61,024 nucleotides of DNA from Bacteroidales bacterium (GCA_016291135.1 JAEFAE010000011.1:1-61024), one strand, 5' to 3'. Shown: positions 8,262-16,924, counted from the first letter of the stretch. The notes: a model not told the origin generated them from the letters alone. Program-made: numbers and translations.

Positions 8262-8294
8262 TTCAAGATTTCAAGATTTCTGATTTCAAGATTC
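8261..8294 (-). repeat. AATCTTGAAAT-type short repeats before queC
   Basis: On the minus strand the sequence carries three copies of AATCTTGAA, two of them directly adjacent, and the last runs into the start codon (CTTGAAATG). It fills most of the gap between the queF stop and the queC start. Confidence 0.7.
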
Positions 8295-8305
8295 TGGGTA
8301 ACGGG

Positions 8306-8776
8306 TTAGGAGTTGTGGAAACTGGCTAGCAAACGCTCTTTCACCAGGTCTTGATGTTCGGCGTCGCCGTAATTGGCGAAGGGCTTGATGGAGATGCCAC
8401 CGCGGGGATTGAACAGGCCGATGACCTCCAGGTACTTGGGATCCATCAACTTGACGAGGTCCTTCATGATGATGTTCACACAATCCTCGTGGAAGTCACC
8501 GTGGTTGCGGAAGCTGAAGAGATAGAGTTTCAAGCTCTTGCTCTCCACCATCAAGGTACGGGGGATGTAATTAATAATAATGTGTCCGAAGTCGGGTTGA
8601 CCCGTCTTAGGACACAGCGAGGTGAACTCGGGACAATCGAGGGTCACCAGATAGTCGTTCTCCGGGTGCTTGTTCTCGAAGGTCTCCAGCACCTCGGGCG
8701 TATAGTCGTAGCGGTATTGGGTGTTTTGGTTCCCCAACAACGTGACGCCTTTCAATTCTTGTTCGTTTCTAGACAT
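8306..8776 (-). CDS. queF: NADPH-dependent preQ0 reductase QueF
   Basis: It reduces the nitrile of preQ0 to the aminomethyl group of preQ1, the base inserted into tRNA. At 156 residues it is the short, unimodular type. Catalytic Cys55 (FTSLCPKTG), Asp62 and Glu97 (GDFHEDC) fall at the same numbers as in the Bacillus enzyme, and [14 protein letters not shown] is the family motif. The ATG at 8776 ([10 protein letters not shown]) was chosen because the longer frame would start upstream of the likely promoter at 8794-8801. First gene of the operon. Confidence 0.95.
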   Translation of the reverse strand: MSRNEQELKGVTLLGNQNTQYRYDYTPEVLETFENKHPENDYLVTLDCPEFTSLCPKTGQPDFGHIIINYIPRTLMVESKSLKLYLFSFRNHGDFHEDCVNIIMKDLVKLMDPKYLEVIGLFNPRGGISIKPFANYGDAEHQDLVKERLLASFHNS

Positions 8777-8793
8777 AAGATGGAATTTGAGTG

Positions 8794-8801
8794 CAAAATT
8801 A
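8794..8801 (-). promoter_or_regulatory. -7 box TAATTTTG for queF-queC-queD-queE
   Basis: The minus strand reads TAATTTTG, matching TAnnTTTG, 17 bases before the queF ATG. The leader is too short to hold a preQ1 riboswitch. Confidence 0.5.
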
Positions 8802-8835
8802 GCAAAACGTTTGCAATCAGCACGGAAAAAAGACA

Positions 8836-8843
8836 TACATTTG
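8836..8843 (+). promoter_or_regulatory. -7 box TACATTTG for the 5'-nucleotidase-like gene
   Basis: An exact TAnnTTTG match 52 bases before the ATG at 8896, forming a divergent pair with the queF box at 8794-8801. Confidence 0.5.
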
Positions 8844-8895
8844 CGATACCAAACCGCACCATTGGACAAGTATTAACAAACATCCGATATCCAAA

Positions 8896-10524
8896 ATGAA
8901 AAAACAATTCTTACTCTTCTTGGCTTCCAGCATCCTCTGCTGCTGCCTTTCGGTTTCCTGCAAATCGAGCCACCAAACTCCAACCGTTCCTCAGGACGTC
9001 ATCGTCCTTTATGAAAACGACGTCCACTGCGGCGTGGACGGATACGCCAATTTTGCTGCGCTGAAGGATGAGATGAAGGCGTCCCACAAATACGTGACCT
9101 TGGTTTCCAACGGCGACTTCGTACAAGGAGGAAGCCTAGGCGCCGCCTCGCACGGACGTAACATCATTGACATCATGAACGCGGTGGGCTATGATTACGT
9201 CACCCTCGGCAATCATGAGTTCGATTATGGCATCCCCCGTCAAATGGAACTGATGGAGGCGCTTGAAGCCGAATGCCTTTGCTGCAACTTCAAGGATCTG
9301 AGGACGGGCAAGCAGATCTACGAGCCTTATCGGATCGTCCACTATGGCGATTTCGACGTCGCCTACGTGGGAATGTCCACGCCTTACACGATCAATTCCT
9401 CGACGCCCACCTACTTCAAGGATGAGCAAGGGAATTACATCTATAGTTTCTGCATCGACAATTTCTACGAGACGGTCCAAAACGCGGTCAATTCAGCCAG
9501 GGCAAAAGGCGCCGATTTCGTGGTGGTGCTCTCCCACCTTGGCGACGAAGACGAGGGGGAAGGCGGAATCAACTCTCCCAGCATGATCGAGAACACCTAC
9601 GGCATCGACATTGTCCTCGACGGTCACTCCCACAGCGTAATTCTTGACTCCATTGTGAAAAACAAGAAGGGCGAAAACGTCACCTTGACCTCTACGGGCA
9701 CCAAATTCCAATACATGGGCGTGCTCACCATCCAACCCGACCGCAGCTTCAAGACCGAGCTCATCCCCACCGAGTCTTACACCAAGACAGACCCGAGCGT
9801 GCTGAAGGTCATCGACGAAATCAAGGAAGGTTACAGGAAAGTCGCCGAGCAAGTCATCTTTACCAGCGATGTCAAGCTGGCTTCATACGATGACCAGAAG
9901 AACCGCCTGGTCCGCAACCAGGAGACCAATATCGGAAACTTCTGCACCGATGCCTACCGGACGGTGTTCGGCACCGACATCGCTTTCCTTGGCGGCGGCA
10001 GCATCCGGGCCGACCTGCCCAAGGGCGACGTGACCTTCAACGACCTCTACACCATGTTCCCCTTCGAGAACGGCACGTGCAAGGGCGAATGCACCGGCGA
10101 GCTGCTGCTCGACATCCTCGAGTTTTCCGTCTCCATCGCTCCAGGTGAGTTCGGAGGCTTCCAGCAGGTGTCAGGCCTCAAGTTCGAATATGACCCCAGC
10201 ATTCCTTCGCCCGTGGTGTATAATGCCAACCACGACTTCGACGGCGTCAACGGAGAACGTCGTGTCAAGAAGGTTGAGATTCTGAACAAGGAGACGGGCA
10301 ACTATGAGCCTTTGGATCCCAAAAAGACTTATACCTTTGCCGCTTCCACTTATGTAGCCATCGACCACGGCGACGGCTTCGCCATGATGAGCCGTTGCAC
10401 CAACATCCAAGACTTAGGCATCCTCGACACGGATATCATCCAGAACTTCCTGGAGAACTACAAGAACAACCATGTCGGCACGGAGTATGCAGGCACTGAA
10501 GGACGCATCAAGGCCATCAAGTAA
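8896..10524 (+). CDS. 5'-nucleotidase / UshA-family metallophosphatase lipoprotein
   Basis: A 542-residue envelope lipoprotein (signal peptide ending SVSC, Cys22). The N-terminal calcineurin-type domain carries the metal-binding motifs YENDVHC, SNGDFVQGG, GNHEFDYG, LSHLGDE and DGHSHS in order; the C-terminal 5'-nucleotidase domain follows from about residue 320, with ETNIGNFCTDAYR, FLGGGSIRADL and the late aromatic segment AASTYVAIDHGDGF. Family members remove phosphate from extracellular nucleotides or split UDP-sugars, which would let the cell salvage nucleosides. It stands alone between a divergent promoter and a terminator at 10540-10576. Confidence 0.9.
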   Translation: MKKQFLLFLASSILCCCLSVSCKSSHQTPTVPQDVIVLYENDVHCGVDGYANFAALKDEMKASHKYVTLVSNGDFVQGGSLGAASHGRNIIDIMNAVGYDYVTLGNHEFDYGIPRQMELMEALEAECLCCNFKDLRTGKQIYEPYRIVHYGDFDVAYVGMSTPYTINSSTPTYFKDEQGNYIYSFCIDNFYETVQNAVNSARAKGADFVVVLSHLGDEDEGEGGINSPSMIENTYGIDIVLDGHSHSVILDSIVKNKKGENVTLTSTGTKFQYMGVLTIQPDRSFKTELIPTESYTKTDPSVLKVIDEIKEGYRKVAEQVIFTSDVKLASYDDQKNRLVRNQETNIGNFCTDAYRTVFGTDIAFLGGGSIRADLPKGDVTFNDLYTMFPFENGTCKGECTGELLLDILEFSVSIAPGEFGGFQQVSGLKFEYDPSIPSPVVYNANHDFDGVNGERRVKKVEILNKETGNYEPLDPKKTYTFAASTYVAIDHGDGFAMMSRCTNIQDLGILDTDIIQNFLENYKNNHVGTEYAGTEGRIKAIK

Positions 10525-10539
10525 ATACCCTCAAAACGA

Positions 10540-10576
10540 AAAAACAGCCGGCAATTCATTGTCGGCTGTTTTTTTT
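10540..10576. terminator. Bidirectional rho-independent terminator
   Basis: An ACAGCCG stem (10544-10550) pairs with CGGCTGT (10563-10569), with A and T runs on either side. It lies between two convergent genes and can end transcripts from both. Confidence 0.85.
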
Positions 10577-10591
10577 GCAAACAAATCCACG

Positions 10592-12274
10592 TCAGCACCC
10601 CGAAGTCGCGCGTTCCAAACGCTTCATGATCGAGAAGATGAAGACCGCGGAGAGGAGGCAGAGCACCACGAGGACACCCCAGACCATCCAGAGCGGCATC
10701 CCCGTGCCCCAGATGCGGGCGATGACCGAGGTGAGGTAGTTGCCGATGGCCGTCACGCAGAACCAGAGACCCATCATCATGCCCTTGTATTTGGGCGGGG
10801 CCACCTTGGTGACAAAGGAGATGCCGATGGGACTCAGTAGCAATTCGGCGAAGGTCAGCACGAGGTAGGTGCTGATAAGCCAGTTGGGCGAGACCAAGGT
10901 ACTGCTCACGCCGCCTTGCGCTTTCAGCTCGGCCGGACTGGCCAGTGAGAAGGAACAGATGACCAGAATGAGGAAGCCGAGGGCAGCGACGATCATACCC
11001 ATGCCGATCTTACGCGGTGAAGACGGCTCCTTCCCTCTCCTCGCCAAGGCGCCGAACACCGCCATCGAGACGGGGGTCAGGGCCACCACAAAGAAGGGGT
11101 TGAACTGCTGGAACTGCTGCGGCAGGATGTTGATGGTGTCGGGCATGGTCCTATAAAGCATTATTGCCAGGCCCCACAGGAAGACGGTAACGCCACACAA
11201 GATGCCCCTGTTCATGGGCTTGGTGGCTTGGGCGGCACCGAACATCGTATAGATCGAGATGGCTATCAGGGTCAACGACCAGATATTGAAGCCAAACCGG
11301 GTGAGGCCCGAAACGGTGCTTTGCGTGTAATCGCGTGCGAAGTAAGTCAAGCAGAGACCCGCCTGCTGGAACGACATCCAGAAGAAGATGACCACGGCGA
11401 AGACCATCACCAGGGCGGTGATGCGCTCGCGGGTCTGCTCCTTGGAGAGTTCCTGCACGTTCACGGTGGTGTTTTCCATCTTCTTGGCCTGCTTGGTGTT
11501 GACATCAGCGTGCTTGAACCACTTGCGGCAGCTTAAGTAGATGGCCATGGAGAGAATCAGCGAGATGCAGGCCACACCGAAGCCGTAGTTATAGGCTCCA
11601 GAGAGGGCGTCGATATAGCTGTTGGCAAAGCCCGCCAAGTCGTTGATGTTACCCCCTTGCTGTACCGCCAAAGCCTCGAAGCTCGAGAGCGCGTCGGCAC
11701 TGATCGTGCCGTCGAGGTACTGGTGTGCCAGCGAAGGGATCTGCGGGACGTAGGTATAACCTGCCTTCCCGAGGAAGAGGTCGGTGACCTTGGTAGCCGC
11801 CATGGGAGCGAACATCGAGCCGATGTTGATGGCCATGTAGAACAGGCTGAAGCCGTTGTCGCGGAAGGCGCTGTACTTGGCTTCGTCGTAAAGGTTGCCC
11901 ACCATCACCTGGAGGTTGCCTTTGAAGAGGCCCGTGCCGATGGCGATCAGGGCCAAGGCGGAGAACATGGTGATTTTAGCCGTTGAGGTGGCCATCGGCA
12001 CAGCCAAAAGCAGGTAGCCGAGGAACATGACCACGATGCCCGACTTCACCATTTTTCCGTAACCGAAACGGTCGGCCAGCATACCGCCGATAAGGGGCAT
12101 GAAATAGACGCAACCGAGGAAGATGCCGTAGATGTTACCCGCCTGTGCTTCGTTGTAGCCGAACTTGGCTTGCAAGAAAAGCACAAAGATGGCCAACATG
12201 GTATAATAGCCAAAGCGCTCGCCCGTGTTGGCGAGGGCGAGGGCATAGAGGCCTTTAGGGTGTCCTTTGAACAT
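10592..12274 (-). CDS. POT-family (PTR2) proton-coupled peptide transporter
   Basis: A 560-residue major-facilitator protein with about 14 hydrophobic segments. Family marks are ANTGERFGYY in the first helix, the loop GGMLADRFGYGK and the GLFKGNLQVMVGNLYDE segment after the fourth helix. These carriers import di- and tripeptides with protons. In the ExxER motif of helix 1 the first glutamate is replaced by asparagine (NTGER), as in its neighbour, which could change proton coupling. It follows a homologous transporter after 72 bases that hold a strong hairpin and no recognisable promoter, so it is probably co-transcribed. Confidence 0.9.
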   Translation of the reverse strand: MFKGHPKGLYALALANTGERFGYYTMLAIFVLFLQAKFGYNEAQAGNIYGIFLGCVYFMPLIGGMLADRFGYGKMVKSGIVVMFLGYLLLAVPMATSTAKITMFSALALIAIGTGLFKGNLQVMVGNLYDEAKYSAFRDNGFSLFYMAINIGSMFAPMAATKVTDLFLGKAGYTYVPQIPSLAHQYLDGTISADALSSFEALAVQQGGNINDLAGFANSYIDALSGAYNYGFGVACISLILSMAIYLSCRKWFKHADVNTKQAKKMENTTVNVQELSKEQTRERITALVMVFAVVIFFWMSFQQAGLCLTYFARDYTQSTVSGLTRFGFNIWSLTLIAISIYTMFGAAQATKPMNRGILCGVTVFLWGLAIMLYRTMPDTINILPQQFQQFNPFFVVALTPVSMAVFGALARRGKEPSSPRKIGMGMIVAALGFLILVICSFSLASPAELKAQGGVSSTLVSPNWLISTYLVLTFAELLLSPIGISFVTKVAPPKYKGMMMGLWFCVTAIGNYLTSVIARIWGTGMPLWMVWGVLVVLCLLSAVFIFSIMKRLERATSGC

Positions 12275-12299
12275 AGTTGTCAGTTTTTCAGTTATATAA

Positions 12300-12325
12300 G
12301 AAAGGCTTGCCGAAGCAAGCCTTTC
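12300..12325 (-). other. Hairpin with cUUCGg tetraloop between the two POT genes
   Basis: Eleven perfect base pairs (12300-12310 with 12315-12325) close a loop that reads C-TTCG-G on the transcribed minus strand, an unusually stable RNA tetraloop. It is followed by TTATATAA but not by a true T run, so it may be an attenuator or an mRNA-end stabiliser rather than a complete terminator. Confidence 0.75.
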
Positions 12326-12346
12326 CTCTAGGATTCGTCCAAATGA

Positions 12347-14005
12347 TTATTTTGCGACTCGCTCAAGCCACTTCAACATTCCGAGCATGATACCCATGGA
12401 GACGAGGCAAATCACAGCGAACACGCCCCAAGTCATCCACTGGTGCGGGAAGGCGTTCAACATTCTCACGCCGAGGAAGATCAGGAGGTTGCCGATAGCC
12501 GTGGCCGACAGCCACAAGCCTTGGCACATACCCACCATGTGACGCGGGGCAATCTTCGAGACGAACGACAGGCCCAGCGGGGAGATGAACAACTCGGCGA
12601 CCGTGAGGAAGAAGTAGGTCACGATCATCACCCACGGTCCCGTCTTCATGGCCATCTTTTCAGCCTCAGGCAAAGCCTTGAATTCGTTACCCGAAGGATA
12701 GTTATGCACACTGGCGATAACGATCAAGAAGATGTAGGCGCAAGCGGCAATAAACATACCAAGCGCGATCTTCTTAGGCGTTGAGACTTCCTTGCCTTTG
12801 CGCGCAAGGGCGGCGAAGATCCACATGACGATTGGCGTCAGCACAATCACGAAGAAGGGATTGATGAACTGTAGGATCTCAGGAGGCAGCGCGCTGGTAT
12901 CCACGAAGTCGCGGGCGAAGATGGACAGCGACTGGGCGTTTTGGTGGAAGGAGAGCCAGAAGAACACGGCGATACCCAACACGGCATACAGGGCAGCCAT
13001 ACGCTGTTTGATTTCTTTGGCGTCGGCTTGGATCTCGGCGGCAGAAACAGTCTGGGCTTCGGCCTTGACTTTCTTGACCGGATTCGGCAACTTGTGACGG
13101 ACCGCGATGAAGATCGCCAGAGAGATCAGCATGGCCAGCACCGAGACGATGAAGGAGTAATGCACACCCGTGTTATAGACCTGGAGGTAGTTCTCACAGA
13201 AACCTGACAGGTTCTCGGCAGCGCCGGAATAGTTTTGTGACAGTGCCGTAAGGTTGGTCATGTCGTTGCCTTCCATGGTGCCCATGATGAACTTGTGGCA
13301 CAGACGCGGGAGGTCGGCATTGTAAACCAAGTCTTTGGTCTTCAGCCACCAGTCGCGGATGATGGGAGCCACGAAGGGGGCGATCACACCACCGATATTG
13401 ATGAACACGTAGAAAATCTGGAAGCCGCTGTCGCGCTTTTCCTTTGCCTGGGCCAGCGCCTCGGGGCCTTTCTTGGCGGCTTCGGCCTCGAAGTCGTCGT
13501 ACAGCTGACCCACGATGGCTTGCAGGTTACCCTTGAAGAGACCGTTACCGCAAGCGATAAGCAGCAGGGCGATCATGGCGAGGATGAAAGGCCAACCCAT
13601 GCCACCACCCTGGCTGAACACGGGGATGGAGAGCAAGCCGTAGCCGAGGGCCATCACGATGATACCTGTGATGATGGTACGCTTGTAGTTTTGCGTGCGG
13701 TCGGCGATGATACCACCAGGGAGCGCAAGCACGTAAATCAAGAAATAGAACACACCGAAGATCAGGCCTGAGGTCTCATCGGAAATACCGAACTTGGAGC
13801 AGATGAACAGCACCAGCACGGCATTCATGATGTAGTAGCCAAAGCGTTCGCCCATGTTGCTCAAGGCAGCGGCGATCAAGCCCTTCGGATGCTCGTTCCT
13901 GGCCTTTCTCAGATAAAAGATCAAGAACGGGATGACAATGATTAGGATCATGACAAAGACCACCAAGGTTCTGTGGTTTTGCCAAAGATTTGCTAATGTA
14001 CCCAT
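12347..14005 (-). CDS. POT-family (PTR2) proton-coupled peptide transporter, paralogue
   Basis: A 552-residue peptide transporter. An additional N-terminal membrane helix (FVMILIIVIPFLIFYL) and a basic linker come before the family core, which starts at HPKGLIAAALSNMGERFGYY. As in the downstream paralogue, the first glutamate of ExxER is Asn (NMGER). The GLFKGNLQAIVGQLYDD motif and the FFWLSFHQNAQSLSIFARD helix are conserved. A cytoplasmic loop near residues 170-195 is rich in charged residues (EAEAAKKGPEALAQAKEK). It leads a two-gene operon, with a TAACTTTG box at 14058-14065. Confidence 0.9.
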   Translation of the reverse strand: MGTLANLWQNHRTLVVFVMILIIVIPFLIFYLRKARNEHPKGLIAAALSNMGERFGYYIMNAVLVLFICSKFGISDETSGLIFGVFYFLIYVLALPGGIIADRTQNYKRTIITGIIVMALGYGLLSIPVFSQGGGMGWPFILAMIALLLIACGNGLFKGNLQAIVGQLYDDFEAEAAKKGPEALAQAKEKRDSGFQIFYVFINIGGVIAPFVAPIIRDWWLKTKDLVYNADLPRLCHKFIMGTMEGNDMTNLTALSQNYSGAAENLSGFCENYLQVYNTGVHYSFIVSVLAMLISLAIFIAVRHKLPNPVKKVKAEAQTVSAAEIQADAKEIKQRMAALYAVLGIAVFFWLSFHQNAQSLSIFARDFVDTSALPPEILQFINPFFVIVLTPIVMWIFAALARKGKEVSTPKKIALGMFIAACAYIFLIVIASVHNYPSGNEFKALPEAEKMAMKTGPWVMIVTYFFLTVAELFISPLGLSFVSKIAPRHMVGMCQGLWLSATAIGNLLIFLGVRMLNAFPHQWMTWGVFAVICLVSMGIMLGMLKWLERVAK

Positions 14006-14057
14006 AATGTGAATTTTAATGATTATTTAAATGATGATAGATTCCCTAAATAAGGCG

Positions 14058-14065
14058 CAAAGTTA
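14058..14065 (-). promoter_or_regulatory. -7 box TAACTTTG for the POT transporter pair
   Basis: The minus strand matches TAnnTTTG 53 bases before the ATG at 14005. Confidence 0.5.
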
Positions 14066-14095
14066 AGGAAGTTTCGCGAAAAAACAAAAAAATCC

Positions 14096-14103
14096 TATAT
14101 TTG
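14096..14103 (+). promoter_or_regulatory. -7 box TATATTTG for the secreted esterase
   Basis: An exact TAnnTTTG match 30 bases before the ATG at 14133, divergent from the transporter promoter. Confidence 0.55.
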
Positions 14104-14132
14104 CCTCCGATAACAATCAAATTCAACGGGTT

Positions 14133-15221
14133 ATGGGAAAGAAATATGGCATCATCCTATCGCTTCTACTGCTGACGACGGCAGGGTTTGCGCAGATTCA
14201 GCATTTTGAATGGCAAAACGGCCAAAGAGAGTATCTGGTGAAGATCCCAGCACAACACAATGAGACGATGCCCATCTTATATTTCTTGCATGGTTTGGGC
14301 GACAACATCACCCGTTTGGACAACGAGTTCCACTTCCAGCAGATTGCCAACCGTTTCGGATGGATGGTGGTGGTTCCGCAGGCGCTTTCACAATCAGGTG
14401 CCACCATGTGGAACGCGGCGATGATGAACAGCAACATCGACGACTCAGGCTTTCTTATGGCCTTGCTCGACACCCTTGCCGTGCAATATCCCGTCAACTT
14501 GGACAGCGTCTTCTTCACAGGCTTCTCGATGGGCGGCTTCATGACACACCGCATGGCCATTGAGCACGGCGACCGCATCACGGCCTGCGCTCCCGTCAGC
14601 GGGCTCATCACCCATGCCATGGCCTCGCACACGCCGGTGGCACCTGTCAAGATGCTGCACATCCATGGCACGGCCGATCCCGTAGTGGGTTACGACGGCA
14701 ACTCACAGTATTTCGGAGGCAACCTCGGTCTGAATGTGGATGCCATCATCAATTACTGGAAGAATGCCAACCACTGCGTGGACGATCCGGTCATCGACAC
14801 CCTGCCCGACCTTCACAACGACGGCCTGCGTTTTGTACGCTACACCTACGAGGGGGAAGCAGAATTACAACTCCTCAAGGTTATCGGCGGCAATCACACT
14901 TGGTATCACAATGAAAGTCAATACGATATCGGCTATATGACCGAGATCCACCGGTTTTTTACCACGGACAGCGAGAACGTCGGCCTTGCCGAGCCCGAGC
15001 CTTCAACGCTTCGGATTTGGCCCAATCCCACCTCGGGAACCTGTACGATCGAGGTGGATGCCGACACAGAGGTTACCGTGTTTGACCTCTTAGGACGCAC
15101 GATGGCCAACCATCACATTCGTAAAGGCATGAACGTCATGGATGTGAGCGGTTTTCAACAAGGTGTGTATTTCCTCAAAACCTCGGAAGGTGCGGTGAGG
15201 AAAATCATGGTAAGTTATTGA
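14133..15221 (+). CDS. T9SS-secreted alpha/beta-hydrolase esterase (PHB-depolymerase/feruloyl-esterase-like)
   Basis: A 362-residue protein with a signal peptide (cleaved near GFAQ), a LpqC/PHB-depolymerase-like hydrolase domain and a T9SS type A sorting domain from about residue 290 (RIWPNPTSGTCTIEV, VFDLLGR, GVYFLKT). The nucleophile is Ser132 in GFSMGGF; the acid probably lies in HIHGTADPVV and the base in GGNHTWY. Relatives of this fold hydrolyse acetyl or feruloyl esters on plant polysaccharide or short polyesters, so a role in opening polymers at the cell surface is likely, with the substrate unknown. It ends 7 bases inside the convergent HAD gene. Confidence 0.85.
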   Translation: MGKKYGIILSLLLLTTAGFAQIQHFEWQNGQREYLVKIPAQHNETMPILYFLHGLGDNITRLDNEFHFQQIANRFGWMVVVPQALSQSGATMWNAAMMNSNIDDSGFLMALLDTLAVQYPVNLDSVFFTGFSMGGFMTHRMAIEHGDRITACAPVSGLITHAMASHTPVAPVKMLHIHGTADPVVGYDGNSQYFGGNLGLNVDAIINYWKNANHCVDDPVIDTLPDLHNDGLRFVRYTYEGEAELQLLKVIGGNHTWYHNESQYDIGYMTEIHRFFTTDSENVGLAEPEPSTLRIWPNPTSGTCTIEVDADTEVTVFDLLGRTMANHHIRKGMNVMDVSGFQQGVYFLKTSEGAVRKIMVSY

Positions 15222-15805
15222 TACAGTTCCTCGACCAGCTCCTCCCGCGATTGGAACAAGATGCCTCGAATGCCAACTTCGTTGGCGGCTTTAACATTAT
15301 TCGGGTTATCGTCGATGAAGACGCTTTCGGAGGCCTTGATGCCGAAACGCTGCAATGCCAGTTCAAAGATGCGGTGGTCAGGCTTCATCACGTGTTCCCG
15401 TCCGGAGATGATCATATCCTCCATCAGGTCGAGGACAGGATACACCGGACGCACCAGGGCGAAGGTCTCCACCGACCAGTTGGAGAGGCCGAATACCCGA
15501 AAACCCTTCGCCTTCAATTCTTTGACGAGTTCCTCCATGCCTGGGATCTGTCCGCCCATCATCTTCATGAAGTCGTCATAATACAACCGGATTTCCTTTT
15601 CCCATTCGGGGTGTTGTTTGACGAGTTCCTCGGTGCCCTCAGCAACGGGTCTTCCGTTGTCGTGTTGGGCGTTCCACTCGTAGGTGCAGATGTGGGTCAG
15701 AAACCATTCGGCTTTCTCCTTGTCACCGAAAAAAGGATCATAAAGGTAATGCGGGTTCCAGTCCAGGAGCACACCGCCGAAGTCAAAAATGATGTTTTTG
15801 AGCAT
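15215..15805 (-). CDS. HAD-superfamily phosphatase (YihX-like)
   Basis: A 196-residue haloacid-dehalogenase-type hydrolase. The nucleophile motif IIFDFGGVLLDWN is at the N-terminus, followed by a helical cap, the Ser motif FGLSNWS, Lys in HVMKPDHRIFELAL and the acidic motif VFIDDNPNNVKAA. This set matches the HAD-IA group that includes sugar-phosphate phosphatases such as YihX; the substrate is unknown. The start at 15805 (MLKNIIFDFGG) was preferred to a frame reaching 15898 because it places motif I at the expected position. Its last 7 bases overlap the convergent esterase. Confidence 0.88.
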   Translation of the reverse strand: MLKNIIFDFGGVLLDWNPHYLYDPFFGDKEKAEWFLTHICTYEWNAQHDNGRPVAEGTEELVKQHPEWEKEIRLYYDDFMKMMGGQIPGMEELVKELKAKGFRVFGLSNWSVETFALVRPVYPVLDLMEDMIISGREHVMKPDHRIFELALQRFGIKASESVFIDDNPNNVKAANEVGIRGILFQSREELVEELYQ

Positions 15806-15911
15806 GGTTTGGCTTTTTGCGAATCGTATTTCTAATCCTTTTACCATGCAAAAATCATCAGTATTTCTGAATAACGCAAGAGAAAAGCCGAAAAACACAT
15901 AAGGAAGAAAA

Positions 15912-16865
15912 CTAATTCTCCGAATGGATGTCTGCCTCCGTCAATCCCGTGACATTGCGAATAGTCTCCATGTCGATGCCTAAGTTCAGCATTTTCCGAG
16001 CGGTTTCAAGTTTCGCTTTGGATTCTCCGAGTTTTTCCCCTTCAGCAATTCCTTCGGCTCGTCCTTCGGCTATTCCTTTAGCCCTTCCTTCGGCTATTCC
16101 TTCAGCCCTCCCTTTGGCTATCCCCTCTGCTCTTCCCTCAGCAAGGCCTTTTGCCTTACAAGTGCGCATAATTGCCTGTTCAACCCAGACATTGTCGATA
16201 TTCTTGTAATAGGCGTAGCGTTCGCCATCGGTCATGCCCGCCTCTTCCATCAAGGCAACGGCCTTGTTTGTCAATGGGTTTTCAGTCAGCTCGCTAGGAA
16301 CAGTCTTGGTGGCTTCGTTGATTTCAGTGAGAAAACGGAGCCACAGGTCGCGCATCTTGGTCTCTTCTTCGTTTTTCGGTTTGAACTTGGGCAGCTCAAC
16401 AAAGGCGATGTGGAGGCCTTCTATGACCTTGTCCGAGTGTTTGTCGTGGACAAGTTGGTAATAATGGTAGTATTCGTCCTTGGGCAGATCCGTATCGAAG
16501 ATGTCATTCACGATATTGAGAGAATAGACAGGCTGAAGGATCTTGTATTCCTTCCCTTTTTCCAACTGTGAGACGTATGCTTTGGAAGCGTTAAACAAGA
16601 CGCGCGACTTGAATTCCTCGCTCCATACCATCTGCATCTCAACAACGAACTTACGTTCGGCTTTGTCTTTGCATTGCACATCAACAACGGAGAACTTTGC
16701 GTTGGGTATTTCCGGGATCATCTCGGGGGTTAGATACTCGATACTTTCAATCACTTGGTCACCCTTTAGGGGAAGCAGCGCGTTCAGGAAACTGAGCAGC
16801 AGCTCTGCATGTTGTCCGAAGACCTTCTTAAATGTAACATCATAACGAGGATCACAGTACTTCAT
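15912..16865 (-). CDS. Rpn-type / PDDEXK-family nuclease with C-terminal repeats
   Basis: A 317-residue member of the transposase_31/PDDEXK_2 group, related to RpnA-type recombination-promoting nucleases. The N-terminus (CDPRYDVTFKKVFGQ) is the family signature; the PD-(D/E)XK core is probably FSVVDVQCKDK followed by KFVVEMQMVW. Residues from about 235 to 280 are a run of near-identical units (AEGRAEGI, AKGRAEGI) that form an alpha-helical tail and make the DNA repetitive. Such genes are often found in several copies per Bacteroidota genome and behave as mobile or defence-associated elements, but no terminal repeats or partner genes are seen here. Confidence 0.85.
   Translation of the reverse strand: MKYCDPRYDVTFKKVFGQHAELLLSFLNALLPLKGDQVIESIEYLTPEMIPEIPNAKFSVVDVQCKDKAERKFVVEMQMVWSEEFKSRVLFNASKAYVSQLEKGKEYKILQPVYSLNIVNDIFDTDLPKDEYYHYYQLVHDKHSDKVIEGLHIAFVELPKFKPKNEEETKMRDLWLRFLTEINEATKTVPSELTENPLTNKAVALMEEAGMTDGERYAYYKNIDNVWVEQAIMRTCKAKGLAEGRAEGIAKGRAEGIAEGRAKGIAEGRAEGIAEGEKLGESKAKLETARKMLNLGIDMETIRNVTGLTEADIHSEN
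16041..16155 (-). repeat. In-frame tandem repeat inside the Rpn-type gene
   Basis: A 24-base unit coding for about eight residues (GRAEGIAE and variants) is repeated four to five times with few changes. Copy number can change by slippage without breaking the frame. Confidence 0.8.
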
Positions 16866-16916
16866 GTTTCAATCGTTTTATGAGTTGAACAAACTGATAT
16901 TTTTAAAAAGATACCG

Positions 16917-16924
16917 CAAAGGTA
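16917..16924 (-). promoter_or_regulatory. -7 box TACCTTTG for the Rpn-type gene
   Basis: The minus strand matches TAnnTTTG 51 bases before the ATG at 16865. Confidence 0.5.

Noticed and set aside
8777..8895. preQ1 riboswitch before queF
   Set aside because: The leader between the -7 box and the queF ATG is under 20 bases and shows no pseudoknot-forming C-rich or A-rich segments.
16041..16155. CRISPR-like array
   Set aside because: The repeats are contiguous, in frame and code for a repetitive protein tail; there are no spacers.
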